A stretch of 64,000 bases of DNA from Leisingera daeponensis DSM 23529. Lineage in GTDB: Bacteria > Pseudomonadota > Alphaproteobacteria > Rhodobacterales > Rhodobacteraceae. The position numbers were made by a program, and so were the translations under genes. The notes beneath the pieces are model-generated. The model made no database searches. It worked only from the letters and a program-made list of their open reading frames with translations, and was not told where the DNA came from. Position 1 is the stretch's first letter, and every line of letters begins with the position of its first letter. Location: NCBI RefSeq assembly GCF_000473145.1, contig NZ_KI421500.1:1488225-1552224 (forward strand), given 5' to 3'. Below, piece after piece: positions 7,680 to 17,562 of this stretch.

Positions 7680-8603
7680 ATGCCGGAGATCACCCTGCGC
7701 CAGCTGCGCTATTTCTCTGTCCTCAGCAAAGCCCTGCAATACCGCAATGCGGCGCGGCAGCTGGGCATCAGCCAGCCCTCCCTCAGCCTGCAGATCGCCG
7801 CCCTGGAAAAAGCCCTGGACACGCGCCTGATCGAACGGCGGCGCAGCGGCCTGATCCTGACGCCGGCAGGACGGGACACCGCCCTCCAGGCCGAAAGGAT
7901 CCTGCAGGATGTGGAACGGCTCAGCCAGACAGCGGGGGCTTCCGGCACCCAGCTTGAGGGCACCCTGCGGCTCGGCTCTTCGCCGACCATCGGCCCTTAC
8001 CTGCTGCCGCGGGTGCTGCGGCGCCTGCACCAGTCCTTCCCGGACCTCAAGCTGGTCATCCGCGACGCCCCCCCGCGTGAGCTGACGGAGGATCTGCTGG
8101 CGGGCCGGCACGATCTGATCCTGACCCAGCTGCCGGTGCCGCGCGATGACATCCGCCACACCTTCCTGTTCCGGGAGCCGCTGAGCCTGGCTGTGGCCCG
8201 GGATCACCCTCTGGCCGGCCAGCAGCGGGTGAAGACCGCCGATCTGGCCGGGGAGAACCTGCTCAGCCTCAACCCCTCCTACACGCTCAGCCGCCAGGTT
8301 TCGCATCTCAGCGCGGCGTCGGGGGCACACCTGCGAGAGGACTTCGAGGGCACCAGTCTCGATGCGCTGCGCCAGATGGTCTCGCTTGGCATGGGCGTCA
8401 CCCTGCTGCCCGCTTTGTATGTCGGCTCCGAAGTCAAACGCGGCGAAGGCGATGTCGCAGTGATCCCGATGCAGCCGGTGCTTTACCGGCAGGCCGGCCT
8501 GGCCTGGCGCCGCAGCAGCGGCAGCCCGCCCGCCTTCCTGAAGCTCGCAGACTTCATCCGCAGCGTTGCCGAACAGGAATTTTCCGATCAGGTGATCCTG
8601 TAA
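7680..8603 (+). CDS. LysR-type regulator of the OxyR-like group, without cysteines
   Basis: A 307-residue LTTR with an N-terminal winged helix (about 1-60; TLRQLRYFSVLSKALQYRNAARQLGISQPSLS) and a two-lobed effector domain (about 90-300). Segments such as GSSPTIGPYLLP and SLDALRQMVSLGMGVTLLP place it near OxyR. However, the stretch aligning with the redox loop of OxyR (ENLLSLNPSYTLSRQVSHL) has no cysteine, and the whole protein contains none. It therefore cannot sense peroxide by the classic disulfide and probably binds a ligand instead. A GGAGG site and an OxyR-type palindrome stand before the start. Confidence 0.85.
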   Translation: MPEITLRQLRYFSVLSKALQYRNAARQLGISQPSLSLQIAALEKALDTRLIERRRSGLILTPAGRDTALQAERILQDVERLSQTAGASGTQLEGTLRLGSSPTIGPYLLPRVLRRLHQSFPDLKLVIRDAPPRELTEDLLAGRHDLILTQLPVPRDDIRHTFLFREPLSLAVARDHPLAGQQRVKTADLAGENLLSLNPSYTLSRQVSHLSAASGAHLREDFEGTSLDALRQMVSLGMGVTLLPALYVGSEVKRGEGDVAVIPMQPVLYRQAGLAWRRSSGSPPAFLKLADFIRSVAEQEFSDQVIL

Positions 8604-9157
8604 GCCCGGACACAGGCCAGGCCGCGCGGGGGCCGCCGTGAACCGCATCTGTCCGCCTGCCGGCAAGGCCCCAGGCCAGCGCCCGGTCCGCTTCCGGCAG
8701 CCCCATCCCCACCCCAGACAGCCCGGCCCGACCGGCCAATGCAGCCCGCCCGCCAAAGCCGCCGGCCCGGCCAACGCATCCAGCGTGATGGAGCTGCGCC
8801 TGGGCGGCCCCGGTTGCGCAATTGACCGCACCGCCCGGCGCAACGCAAAAAACCGGCACAGCGCCTGACGGTGCTGTCCGTGCCCGGCGGTGCAATGACC
8901 CGCCTTCCGGTTTTCTGAAAAACACAAACCAATAATAATATCCGCATCAGCGGCACAAGCCGCCGCAAGGCAACCCCCTTACGCGGGAACAAGGGCGGTC
9001 ACTTCTGCAACCTCCAGCCGCGGCCCCGCTCGGGTCCCGGCGCTTTGCCCTTCAATACACCCGGAACACGGTTTCCCCTCATGCCCGGTTCTGGCCTGCC
9101 GGTGCTTTGCCAGCATTTACGGCCCGTCGCCGCCGGAATCATCGCCCGGCCTGCGCC
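8604..9157. other. 554-nt stretch with no gene I can support
   Basis: It lies between the ends of two convergent genes. Open frames exist on both strands, but their translations are proline/arginine/glycine-rich and lack any family pattern or ribosome site. A short A+T-rich patch near 8920-8945 is the only break in composition. It may hold remains of a lost gene. Confidence 0.5.
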
Positions 9158-9655
9158 TTAGTAGATATAGCGGATCTGATCCGACCAGTAGCGCTCCACC
9201 CGCTTCAGCGAGGCGGTGATATCCTCGATCCCCTCCGAGGAGATCACGTTCTTGCCTTCCAGCCCTTCGGCATGGCGGGCGAACAGCGCCGACACGATAT
9301 CGCGGATCTCACGGCCGCGCTGGGTCAGCCGCACCCGCACCGAGCGGCGGTCGATCTCGCAGCGCTGGTGGTGCATATAGCCCATCTCGACCAGCTTCTT
9401 GAGATTGTAGCTGACATTGCTGCCCTGATAGTAGCCGCGGGTCTTCAATTCCCCGGCGGTCACCTCATTGTCACCGATGTTGAACAGCAAAAGCGCCTGA
9501 ACCGCATTGATTTCCAGCACGCCGACGCGTTCAAACTCGTCCTTGATGACATCCAGCAGCAGACGGTGGAGACGCTCGACAAGGGCCAGCGCCTCCAGGT
9601 AGCCAGTCATGAAACCTTTGCGGTCCGTCCGGCTAATTGGCATTTCCATACTCAT
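9158..9655 (-). CDS. MarR-family winged-helix regulator
   Basis: The protein is 165 residues. The core VLEINAVQALLLFNIG, GYYQGSNVSYNLKKLVEMGYMHHQ (helix-turn-helix) and CEIDRRSVRVRLTQRGREI (wing with DRRSVRVRLT) is typical of MarR proteins; this type is strongly conserved in Rhodobacteraceae. Four ATGs cluster at the start; the one at 9655 lies 6 nt after GGAG and fits best. It is a single gene with no obvious divergent target, so its regulon cannot be read from context. Confidence 0.9.
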   Translation of the reverse strand: MSMEMPISRTDRKGFMTGYLEALALVERLHRLLLDVIKDEFERVGVLEINAVQALLLFNIGDNEVTAGELKTRGYYQGSNVSYNLKKLVEMGYMHHQRCEIDRRSVRVRLTQRGREIRDIVSALFARHAEGLEGKNVISSEGIEDITASLKRVERYWSDQIRYIY

Positions 9656-9731
9656 TCGCATCTCCGACTCGAATTTGCTTCTGAGGTAAGATGCCAACAA
9701 TTCCCGAAAAATCGGTTAAGCTGGTATTTTA

Positions 9732-9989
9732 TTATTTTTGGTACGTTTGCGCTATGTCCGCGACCAGTGCGCGGAACCGCTCCTGCGGCTCCGCCTGGCC
9801 GGTGACCCACTGGTACAGATCCTGGTCGTTCTCGTGCAGCAGCTGGTCATAAAGATCCAGCTGCGCAGCGTCCATCTGCTCCAGATTGGCGGCTGCAAAG
9901 GCCGACAGCAGGATATCCATTTCCTTGATACCCCGGCGCATAGAGCGCATCTGCAGCCGCTTCAGGCGAATGGTCCGGTCTTCCTGCAT
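9732..9989 (-). CDS. sdhE: SdhE, succinate dehydrogenase flavinylation factor
   Basis: This 85-residue protein matches the SdhE/Sdh5 (DUF339) family. The motif RRGIKEMD (about residues 17-24) contains the RGxxE sequence needed for FAD attachment to SdhA, and the C-terminal LYQWVTGQAEP is the second conserved block. It helps covalent flavinylation of SdhA in the cytoplasm. The start at 9989 gives the normal family length and lies 7 nt after the stop of the XRE gene, so they form an operon. Confidence 0.92.
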   Translation of the reverse strand: MQEDRTIRLKRLQMRSMRRGIKEMDILLSAFAAANLEQMDAAQLDLYDQLLHENDQDLYQWVTGQAEPQERFRALVADIAQTYQK

Positions 9990-9996
9990 TCTGGTC

Positions 9997-10413
9997 TCAA
10001 GCAACTTCTGTGGTCTGGCCGTCGTTGACCTGCAGCAGGGTCCGCAGCTTTTTCTCCAGCCGCGCCGCCCGCTCCGCATTTTGGCGCATTTCGCTGCGCA
10101 GGTCGCGCAATTCGTTCAGAATGCTCGTGAAATCGCCTGCCTCCAGCTCCAGCGGCGCCGGTTCTGACATGCCTTCGCCCTCGCCGGTCAGCAGCCAGGA
10201 CATCGACACGTTCAGCACGCCCGCCAGCATCGTCAGCTTGTTGGCGCGCGGCTCCGCCAGGTCGCGTTCCCAGGCGCTGAGGGTGGACTTCTTGATCCCA
10301 AGCCGGCGCGCAAGCTGGCCCTGGGTCATTCCGGCAGCTTCCCGTGCAGCCGCCACGCGGTCGCCAAATGTCGCTGCGTCCGGGCCGTACCAGTCTGTAG
10401 TCCGCTCCGTCAT
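9997..10413 (-). CDS. XRE-family HTH protein with C-terminal coiled coil
   Basis: The 138-residue protein has a Cro/CI-type helix-turn-helix at about 15-70 (AAREAAGMTQGQLARRLGIK, STLSAWERDLAEPRANKL). The C-terminal part (about 90-138; ILNELRDLRSEMRQNAERA) looks like a coiled coil for dimerisation. It is transcribed divergently from the aspartate aminotransferase gene over 96 nt and is co-transcribed with sdhE. The target is unknown; control of the divergent gene or of itself is possible. Confidence 0.88.
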   Translation of the reverse strand: MTERTTDWYGPDAATFGDRVAAAREAAGMTQGQLARRLGIKKSTLSAWERDLAEPRANKLTMLAGVLNVSMSWLLTGEGEGMSEPAPLELEAGDFTSILNELRDLRSEMRQNAERAARLEKKLRTLLQVNDGQTTEVA

Positions 10414-10473
10414 TGCCAGTTCTCCTCATCCAGTTTGAACGCGGCTTGATCGCCGTCCAGCCGCACCCTATGA

Positions 10474-11712
<1,239 letters not shown>

Positions 11713-11725
11713 CAGGAGACACGGC

Positions 11726-12139
11726 ATGAGCGCCGATCTGCCGGAGTATTATTTCCGCGTCCGCGAAAACGGCGCTTTTGTGTTCCGCGTCGATACCGAG
11801 AACCGCCAGCGGCGGATCGAGATGGACCAGATCGCCGTTGTGAACATCCGCAACGGCGAGATCAAACCGCACGGCCAGCGCCAGCTGAGCGATCAGGACA
11901 TTGCCGAGATCAAGTCGTGGATGGCGGCCCGCACCGCCACCCTCGCCGCCCGCGATACCGACGACATCCACCGGGCCATCGACCATCTGAACCTGACCGC
12001 CCACTGGGCCAACAGCCGCGCCACCGATGAGCAGCTGGAGGAGGTCACCGACGCGCTGCTGCTGGCCATGCACGACCTGCGCAGCGTGCTGGTGCGCAAG
12101 AAGGCCGACCGCCTGATGAAGGACCGAGGCGGCGAATAA
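11726..12139 (+). CDS. conserved hypothetical protein following the aminotransferase
   Basis: A 137-residue soluble protein. The N-terminal third (YYFRVRENGAFVFRVDTENRQRRIEM) looks like a small beta-sheet; the rest is helical (ATDEQLEEVTDALLLAMHDLRSVLVRKKAD). There is no signal peptide or known motif. AGGAGA stands 6-7 nt before the ATG, and the gene is 13 nt from the upstream stop, so it is translated in one operon with the aminotransferase. I do not recognise the family. Confidence 0.78.
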   Translation: MSADLPEYYFRVRENGAFVFRVDTENRQRRIEMDQIAVVNIRNGEIKPHGQRQLSDQDIAEIKSWMAARTATLAARDTDDIHRAIDHLNLTAHWANSRATDEQLEEVTDALLLAMHDLRSVLVRKKADRLMKDRGGE

Positions 12140-12160
12140 GCCACCCGCATCGCGACCGGT

Positions 12161-12925
12161 TCAGCCGCAAAACAGCGAGCGCACCGAATAAGACCGGAAC
12201 CGCGCGGGCGGCGGCGGCCGGCCGCGGCTGTCCAGCCCCGAAGCACGCGGCGGCAGCAGCGGATTTCCCAGCAAAAACAGGCTGCGCTGCCACTGCTCCA
12301 GCGGCGTTCCCGCCTGCGGCCCGCCCAGTTGCAGCCGCCACTGCAGATGCAATATGCCCCGTGAGCGCGCATCGCCGCCCAGCTGGAACAGGCCGCTTGC
12401 GCTTGCGGGCTCAGGCTGCGGCTCCGCGCCCTCCACGCTGGCGATCTGGCAAATGTGCTGGGCCGTCACCGCCGCCCCCAGCCCGCCGCCCGGCTGCTGC
12501 CGTATCAGAGTGACGGCGTGACCGGCCTTGATGCCTGCCCCGCGGATGGCAAACTCCAGCACCTGCGGCAGCTCATACCACCGGGTCTGCACACCCGGCC
12601 CGAACAGCCGCTCCTCGCCCTGCCAGTGCGCGCCGCTGGCAAACCGCAGCACATAGCGCCCCGGCGGCACCAGCACCTTGAAGAATGCGCCGCCCTCGAT
12701 ATAGGCCGCCAGCGCCGCCGCGCCGGTCTCCGCATCGCTGAGGGTGAGGTAATAATCCGCCCCCGCCGGCGTCTTCACCTGCAAGGGAAACACGGCGGGC
12801 AGCCCGGTGCGGTTCCACATCAGCCCGGCCCGCGGCGGTTCTGCCATCAGTGCCAGCGGCACGAGGCAGGCCAGCAGCACGGCCAGCAGCCGGCCCGCGC
12901 ATTTTTCTGCACACCTGAACGTCAT
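12161..12925 (-). CDS. exported protein of unknown function
   Basis: The 254-residue protein has a clear signal peptide (LLAVLLACLVPLALMAE, cleavage near residue 28). The body alternates hydrophobic beta segments (YYLTLSDAETGAAALAAYIEGGAFFKVLVPPGRYVLRFASG) and reads like a small periplasmic beta-sandwich; a proline-rich tail (RGRPPPPARF) follows. A strong GGAAGGAGG site precedes the ATG. No family recognised. Confidence 0.75.
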   Translation of the reverse strand: MTFRCAEKCAGRLLAVLLACLVPLALMAEPPRAGLMWNRTGLPAVFPLQVKTPAGADYYLTLSDAETGAAALAAYIEGGAFFKVLVPPGRYVLRFASGAHWQGEERLFGPGVQTRWYELPQVLEFAIRGAGIKAGHAVTLIRQQPGGGLGAAVTAQHICQIASVEGAEPQPEPASASGLFQLGGDARSRGILHLQWRLQLGGPQAGTPLEQWQRSLFLLGNPLLPPRASGLDSRGRPPPPARFRSYSVRSLFCG

Positions 12926-13098
12926 CGCAGCCTCCTTCCCGACGTTGCGGCGGGGGTGCCGTCAGCCTAGCACAAATGCAGCGCGGCCAGCCCAGCCGCC
13001 CTGCAATACCTCGCGCCCCTGCCTGCCCGCCCGGCACCGGAACAATCGGCCAGCCGGGGCGTTGTTTCTCTGTCCACACGAAGAACAGGAGCAAGACC

Positions 13099-13461
13099 AT
13101 GCAACAGGCTCAACACGGCTCTGGCGGCAGCCTCGTCTCCTCCAATGACGTCACCGGCACCGCCGTCTACGATAAAACCGGCGAAAAGGCGGGCACCATT
13201 GACCACCTGATGATCGACAAGTCATCCGGCAAGGCCGTCTACGCGATCATGACCTTCGGCGGCTTCCTGGGCCTTGGCGAACGGGAATTCGTGATCCCCT
13301 GGGGGGCGCTCTCATACGACAGCGGCCTGGACGGGTTCCGCACCAGCATCACCCCGGATCAGCTGAAAAGCGCCCCGGCGCAGTACGAGGGCTGGCACCG
13401 CGACCGCAACCACGAGGAAAGCATCTACGATCATTACCACGTGCCCTATTACTGGTTCTGA
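13099..13461 (+). CDS. PRC-barrel domain protein
   Basis: The 120-residue protein carries one PRC-barrel (about 12-75: LVSSNDVTGTAVYDKTGEKAG, IDHLMIDKSSGKAVYAIMTFGGFLGLGE) and a short polar, aromatic C-terminus (YDHYHVPYYWF). PRC-barrel proteins of this size are common stress-related proteins in alphaproteobacteria. The start at 13099 has an AGGAGC site; upstream in-frame residues are not family-like. Confidence 0.88.
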   Translation: MQQAQHGSGGSLVSSNDVTGTAVYDKTGEKAGTIDHLMIDKSSGKAVYAIMTFGGFLGLGEREFVIPWGALSYDSGLDGFRTSITPDQLKSAPAQYEGWHRDRNHEESIYDHYHVPYYWF

Positions 13462-13485
13462 TTGCCCTGCCCCTCTCCGGCGCCC

Positions 13486-13932
13486 CTATTCGGCGATGTC
13501 TTCCGCCCACAGCTCCGGCTTCTCGCGGATGAACCGCTGCATCAGCGCGATGCAGTCCGGGTCTTCGGCAATCACCACCTCGACACCGCGGGCGCGCAGG
13601 AATTCTTCATTGCCGCCAAAGTTCTGCGTGTCGCCGATCACCACCCGCGGGATGCCGAACTGCACGATGGTGCCGCTGCACATCATGCAGGGCGACAGCG
13701 AGGTATAAAGCACCGTATCGCGGTAGGAGGTCTGCCGCCCCGCCTTGCGCAGCGCATCCATCTCGCCATGCGCAATCGGGTCGCCCTTCTGCACCCGCTG
13801 GTTGCGCCCCTGCGCCACCACCTGTCCGCCGCGCGCCAGCACCGAGCCGATCGGGCAGCCGCCCTCGTCGAATCCCGCCTTGGCTTCCTCATAGGCGATC
13901 CGCAGCAGGCGCCTGTCGTCGTCGGTCATCAT
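13486..13932 (-). CDS. yeast-type cytosine deaminase-like nucleoside/base deaminase
   Basis: A 148-residue zinc deaminase of the CDA fold. The zinc motifs are AHGEMDAL (the Fcy1 form with HGE instead of HAE) and LSPCMMCSGTIVQFGIPR. The C-terminal segment RFIREKPELWAEDIAE closely resembles the end of yeast cytosine deaminase (...ERPQDWFEDIGE), which shapes that active site. It should convert cytosine to uracil and ammonia in pyrimidine salvage; a guanine/tRNA-adenosine deaminase is less likely because of the HGE and the C-terminus. The start has two adjacent ATGs (13932/13929) and a weak ribosome site. Confidence 0.88.
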   Translation of the reverse strand: MMTDDDRRLLRIAYEEAKAGFDEGGCPIGSVLARGGQVVAQGRNQRVQKGDPIAHGEMDALRKAGRQTSYRDTVLYTSLSPCMMCSGTIVQFGIPRVVIGDTQNFGGNEEFLRARGVEVVIAEDPDCIALMQRFIREKPELWAEDIAE

Positions 13933-14103
13933 GGGCAAGGGGCTTTCCGGTTGAAAATCAGACTGTTCCAGAACCCTGCCCGCAGGACGCCAAACGGTCA
14001 ACCCCACGCCGCGGCGCGCAGCAAGAGGCTGGAGCGAACCGCCGTCCCGTGCCACACTCGCCCAGGCCGGGCCGTGCCCCGGACGATCCCTGGGAGGGCC
14101 GCC

Positions 14104-14466
14104 ATGTATGTCGCCGGATTCGTGATCCCCGTGCCCGAAGAAAACTTCGAGGCGTATAAGGCCTGGGCCAGAACCAGTGCCGAGCTGTTCCGGGAATACG
14201 GCTGCCTCGAGTCCGTCGACTCCTGGGAGGACAACGTGCCCGACGGCCAGAACACCGATTTCCGCCGCGCCGTCGCCGCCCGCCCGGGGGAGCGGATCGT
14301 CTTCTGCTGGCAGGTCTGGCCCAGCCGCGAGGAAATGGAGGACGCCGAGGCGCGGATCGCCAAGGACACCCGTTTCGACATCCCGGTCGAAATCCCCTTT
14401 GACCACCGCCGCCTGATCCTGGGCGCGTTCTCCCCCATCCACATCATGGGCCGCAGGGAGGACTGA
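14104..14466 (+). CDS. DUF1428 (YbaA-like) protein
   Basis: The 120-residue protein matches the DUF1428 family, a ferredoxin-like dimeric alpha+beta fold: it begins MYVAGFVIPVPEENFEAYK and holds CWQVWPSREEMEDAEARI. Function is unknown. A GGGAGGG site precedes the ATG. It is transcribed divergently from the cytosine deaminase-like gene with 171 nt between them. Confidence 0.9.
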   Translation: MYVAGFVIPVPEENFEAYKAWARTSAELFREYGCLESVDSWEDNVPDGQNTDFRRAVAARPGERIVFCWQVWPSREEMEDAEARIAKDTRFDIPVEIPFDHRRLILGAFSPIHIMGRRED

Positions 14467-14491
14467 AAAGCGCCATGCGGCCCTGCCCGGT

Positions 14492-15874
14492 TTACGCGGG
14501 CTTTGCCCCCACCCGTTTGATCGACTTGCCCCAGAACCGCTTCATAAGGAACAGCCCCGCTGCGGTAAGCCCCGCAACCAGCCCCATCCAGACGCCGGCG
14601 CCGCCCCAGCCGAGCACGAACCCCATGACATAAGAGGCCGGGATACCCACTGCCCAATAGCTGAGCACCGCAATCACCATCGGAACCCCGGTGTCCTGCA
14701 CCCCGCGCAGCAGGCCCAGCGCAACCGCCTGCATCCCGTCCATCATCTGAAACAGCGCCGCCGCCGCCAGCAGGCCGCCGCCGATCAGCAGGATCTGATC
14801 CTTCTGCGGGTCGGCCGGGTCCAGAAACAGCGACATCAGCGGGCCGGGGATGGCCAGGAACAGGGTGATCCCCACCACTGAGACCGCCAGCGACATCGCC
14901 GTCACCACCTTGCCGCCGCGCGCCATATGCGCCCGGTCGCCGCGGCCAAAGGCATTGCCCGCGCGGATGGTGGCGGCATTGGACAGCCCCAGATGCACCA
15001 TGAACGTCAGCCCCGCCAGCGAGATCGCGATCCCATGCGCCGCCAGCGGCACCGTGCCCAGCCAGCCCATCATCATCGCCGAGGCCGCAAACAGGCTGCT
15101 CTCGCTCAGCGTCGTGAGGCCGATCGGCGCTCCCATCCGGAACACCCGGGCCAGCATCTCCCAGTCGGGCCGCTGGAAGTTCTTCAGCAGCTCATGCTCC
15201 GGCAGCGCTTTCAGCGCATAGGCCAGCACCAGCGCAAAGGACACCCCGTTGGTCACGAGGGAGGCAATCGCCGCCCCGGTGATCCCCAGCTCCGGCGCGC
15301 CCCAGTTGCCGAAAATCAGCGCATAGTTCACCAGCGCATTCAGCACCGCCCCGATCACCGACAGCCACAGCACGATCTGGGTCCGCTCCAGCGCCGCCAG
15401 ATAGGATTTGGCGACCATGTACAACAGCGCCGGAAAGACCGACCAGCCGGCGATCCGCAGATACGCCGCCGCCGCATACGCCACCTCCGGCTCCTGCCCC
15501 AGCAAGAGCAGGATCGGCTCCGACCACCACAGCAACGGCATCGCCAGCGCGCCATAGGCCAGCGACAGCCACAGCCCCATCCGGGTGGAGCGGCGGATCT
15601 GCCGCTCCTCGCCCGCGCCGGCCGCAGCCGCCACCATCGGCATCACCGCAAAGGCAAAGCCGGAGCCGAGGAGGAAAATCGAAAAGAAATAGGTCGAGCC
15701 GAGCGTCACCGCCGCCAGCTCCTCCACCCCGTACCAGCCCAGCATCACCGTATCGGTGAGGCCGATGGCAAACTGCGCCACATGGCCGCCGATCAGCGGC
15801 AGGCCAAGAACGGCGATTGCCCGGGCGTGGCCGCCGGGGGACATTTCGGAGTGTGCGACCGTTAACTTGCTCAT
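14492..15874 (-). CDS. MATE family multidrug efflux transporter
   Basis: A 460-residue membrane protein with about twelve helices. Typical MATE segments are LPLIGGHVAQFAIGLTDTVMLG near the start and MQAVALGLLRGVQDTGVPM before the last helices. Such proteins use H+ or Na+ gradients to export cationic compounds. The start MSKLTVAHSEMSPGGHAR at 15874 is chosen over an upstream TTG. It is divergent to the DUF2461 gene. Confidence 0.93.
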   Translation of the reverse strand: MSKLTVAHSEMSPGGHARAIAVLGLPLIGGHVAQFAIGLTDTVMLGWYGVEELAAVTLGSTYFFSIFLLGSGFAFAVMPMVAAAAGAGEERQIRRSTRMGLWLSLAYGALAMPLLWWSEPILLLLGQEPEVAYAAAAYLRIAGWSVFPALLYMVAKSYLAALERTQIVLWLSVIGAVLNALVNYALIFGNWGAPELGITGAAIASLVTNGVSFALVLAYALKALPEHELLKNFQRPDWEMLARVFRMGAPIGLTTLSESSLFAASAMMMGWLGTVPLAAHGIAISLAGLTFMVHLGLSNAATIRAGNAFGRGDRAHMARGGKVVTAMSLAVSVVGITLFLAIPGPLMSLFLDPADPQKDQILLIGGGLLAAAALFQMMDGMQAVALGLLRGVQDTGVPMVIAVLSYWAVGIPASYVMGFVLGWGGAGVWMGLVAGLTAAGLFLMKRFWGKSIKRVGAKPA

Positions 15875-15992
15875 GAAGCCAGCCTTAGGCCCGCCGAACA
15901 GTTCCGGCAAGAGCAGAGTCTCCTTGCCCCCCGCACAGGCCCATGGTGGTATTCTGCACAGACCGCCCCACCGTTTGCAGGAGCCTTTTCAA

Positions 15993-16643
15993 ATGACCGA
16001 CCCCTTTGCGCAGCTGATCCCCGATGCCCGCGCCTTCCTGACGGAGCTGTCGCAGGACAACAGCCGCGACTGGTTCACCGCGCATAAGGACCGGTATGAA
16101 GCGCAGCTGAAATCCCCCGCCCTGCTGCTGCTGGACGAGGTCGCGCAGGCGATCACCAAGCGGACCGGCAGGCAGGCGGTGCCCAGATTGTTCCGCCCCC
16201 AGCGCGACATCCGGTTCTCCAAGGACAAGACGCCCTACAAGACCCACCTGCACATGATGTGGACGGTGAACAGCGCAGGCTGCGCGCTGTTCTTCGGCAT
16301 CGACCCCAAGTCCTGCACCACCGGCGGCGGCATCATGAACTTCACCAAGGCGCAACTGCCTGTCTGGCGCACCGCGGCCGACGGCGAAACCGGGGATGAG
16401 GCCGCAGCCCTGGTGGACATCCTCGCGCTCAAGGGCTTTGCCTCTAATGAGCCCGAGCTGAAACGCGTCCCCGCCCCCTATGGCAAGGCCCATCCCCACG
16501 GCCACCTGCTGCAGCGCAAGTCGCTGACCTTCTGGCACGAGATGAGCCCGCGCGAACAGGCCGCCCCGATGGCGGCGCTGATGTCCGCCTACCTGACGCT
16601 GGAGCCGATGTTCAAACTTCTGGAAGACGCACTGGAATCCTGA
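15993..16643 (+). CDS. DUF2461 (TIGR02453) family protein
   Basis: The 216-residue protein carries the family pattern: FLTELSQDNSRDWFTAHKDRY near the N-terminus, FRPQRDIRFSKDKTPYKTH, and the helical C-terminus with LLQRKSLTFWHEM. The family is widespread in bacteria and fungi and of unknown function. It is a single gene, ending 3 nt before the end of the convergent transporter gene. Confidence 0.92.
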   Translation: MTDPFAQLIPDARAFLTELSQDNSRDWFTAHKDRYEAQLKSPALLLLDEVAQAITKRTGRQAVPRLFRPQRDIRFSKDKTPYKTHLHMMWTVNSAGCALFFGIDPKSCTTGGGIMNFTKAQLPVWRTAADGETGDEAAALVDILALKGFASNEPELKRVPAPYGKAHPHGHLLQRKSLTFWHEMSPREQAAPMAALMSAYLTLEPMFKLLEDALES

Positions 16644-16646
16644 GCC

Positions 16647-17561
16647 TCACAGCGCCCGCAGCATGATCTGAAAGGCCAGCACGGCCACCACACCGCCCGC
16701 CAGGATCTCCAGCACCGCGGCTGCCCGCAAGGCACCCGTCCCTTGCATCTGCGCCAGCGTTCCCTTGCGCATGGTGACGGCAGCGGCCGCCACGGCGACC
16801 GTGACCGTGGCCGTGCCCAGCCCCATGGCAAAGGCACCGGCGATGCCGGACCACAGAACGCCCATCCGCCAGGTCAGCAGCAGCAGGAACACCGCCCCGG
16901 TGCAGGGCCGCAGCGCCACCGCGCCCACAATCGCCAGCGCATCGCGCAGCGAGTGGACATTGGCCGCCTCCTCCGCCGTTGGCCCGTGCCGGTGCCCGCA
17001 GGAGGAACACACCTCCCCAGCCTGATGACCATGGTGGTGATGGCCGTGTGCACCGTGTCCGCCAGCCCGGCTGCCCAGCAGCCGCCGCAGGCCCCGCGCC
17101 AGCAGCCACAGGCCCACCAGCGCAATCAGCCCATAGGACAGCGGCGCCAGCACATCCTCTGCCGCGCTGGTCAGCTGCTCGCGGCCCCAGTCCAGCAGCA
17201 TCAGCCCGCCCGCCACCAGCAAGACCGCCGTGGCCGCCTGCGCCAGCGAGGACGCCAGCGCCAGCCCGGCCAGCCGCGCCAGCGGCACCGGCTTGCCCAT
17301 GCCGTAGCCGCCGATCACCAGCTTGCCATGGCCCGGCCCGGCGGCGTGGAAAAACCCGTAGGCAAAGCACAAGGACAACAGCGCCGTCAGCGCCCCCGGC
17401 TCACCCGCGCGCAAGGCCCGCAGCCCCCGCGCCATCGCGTTCTGCGCCTCCCGCTGGCCTTCCGCCGCCCAGGCCGACACCAGCCCGGCGCCGCCAAACC
17501 CCCAGAGCCAGACCGCCAGACCCGCCACGCCCAGCGCAGCTATGGCCAGGAAAATCCGCAC
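16647..17561 (-). CDS. NicO/RcnA-type nickel-cobalt transporter
   Basis: The 304-residue membrane protein has six or seven helices, with [17 protein letters not shown] (the family H-x4-GHGK motif) and a His-rich cytoplasmic or periplasmic loop ([15 protein letters not shown], then CSSCGHRHG) that would bind metal. The late motif [15 protein letters not shown] is also typical. NicO/RcnA proteins usually export Ni or Co. It has a GTG start 1 nt after the stop of the DUF1007 gene, so the two form one unit. Confidence 0.88.
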   Translation of the reverse strand: MRIFLAIAALGVAGLAVWLWGFGGAGLVSAWAAEGQREAQNAMARGLRALRAGEPGALTALLSLCFAYGFFHAAGPGHGKLVIGGYGMGKPVPLARLAGLALASSLAQAATAVLLVAGGLMLLDWGREQLTSAAEDVLAPLSYGLIALVGLWLLARGLRRLLGSRAGGHGAHGHHHHGHQAGEVCSSCGHRHGPTAEEAANVHSLRDALAIVGAVALRPCTGAVFLLLLTWRMGVLWSGIAGAFAMGLGTATVTVAVAAAAVTMRKGTLAQMQGTGALRAAAVLEILAGGVVAVLAFQIMLRAL

Positions 17562-17562
17562 C

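Noticed and set aside
8638..8868. 76-codon open frame in the gap after the LysR gene
   Set aside because: Proline-rich translation, no ribosome site, no family pattern.
14104..14466. Possible longer start for the DUF1428 gene, using the open frame from 13462
   Set aside because: The upstream residues are antisense to the deaminase gene and do not fit DUF1428, whose usual start is MYVAGF.
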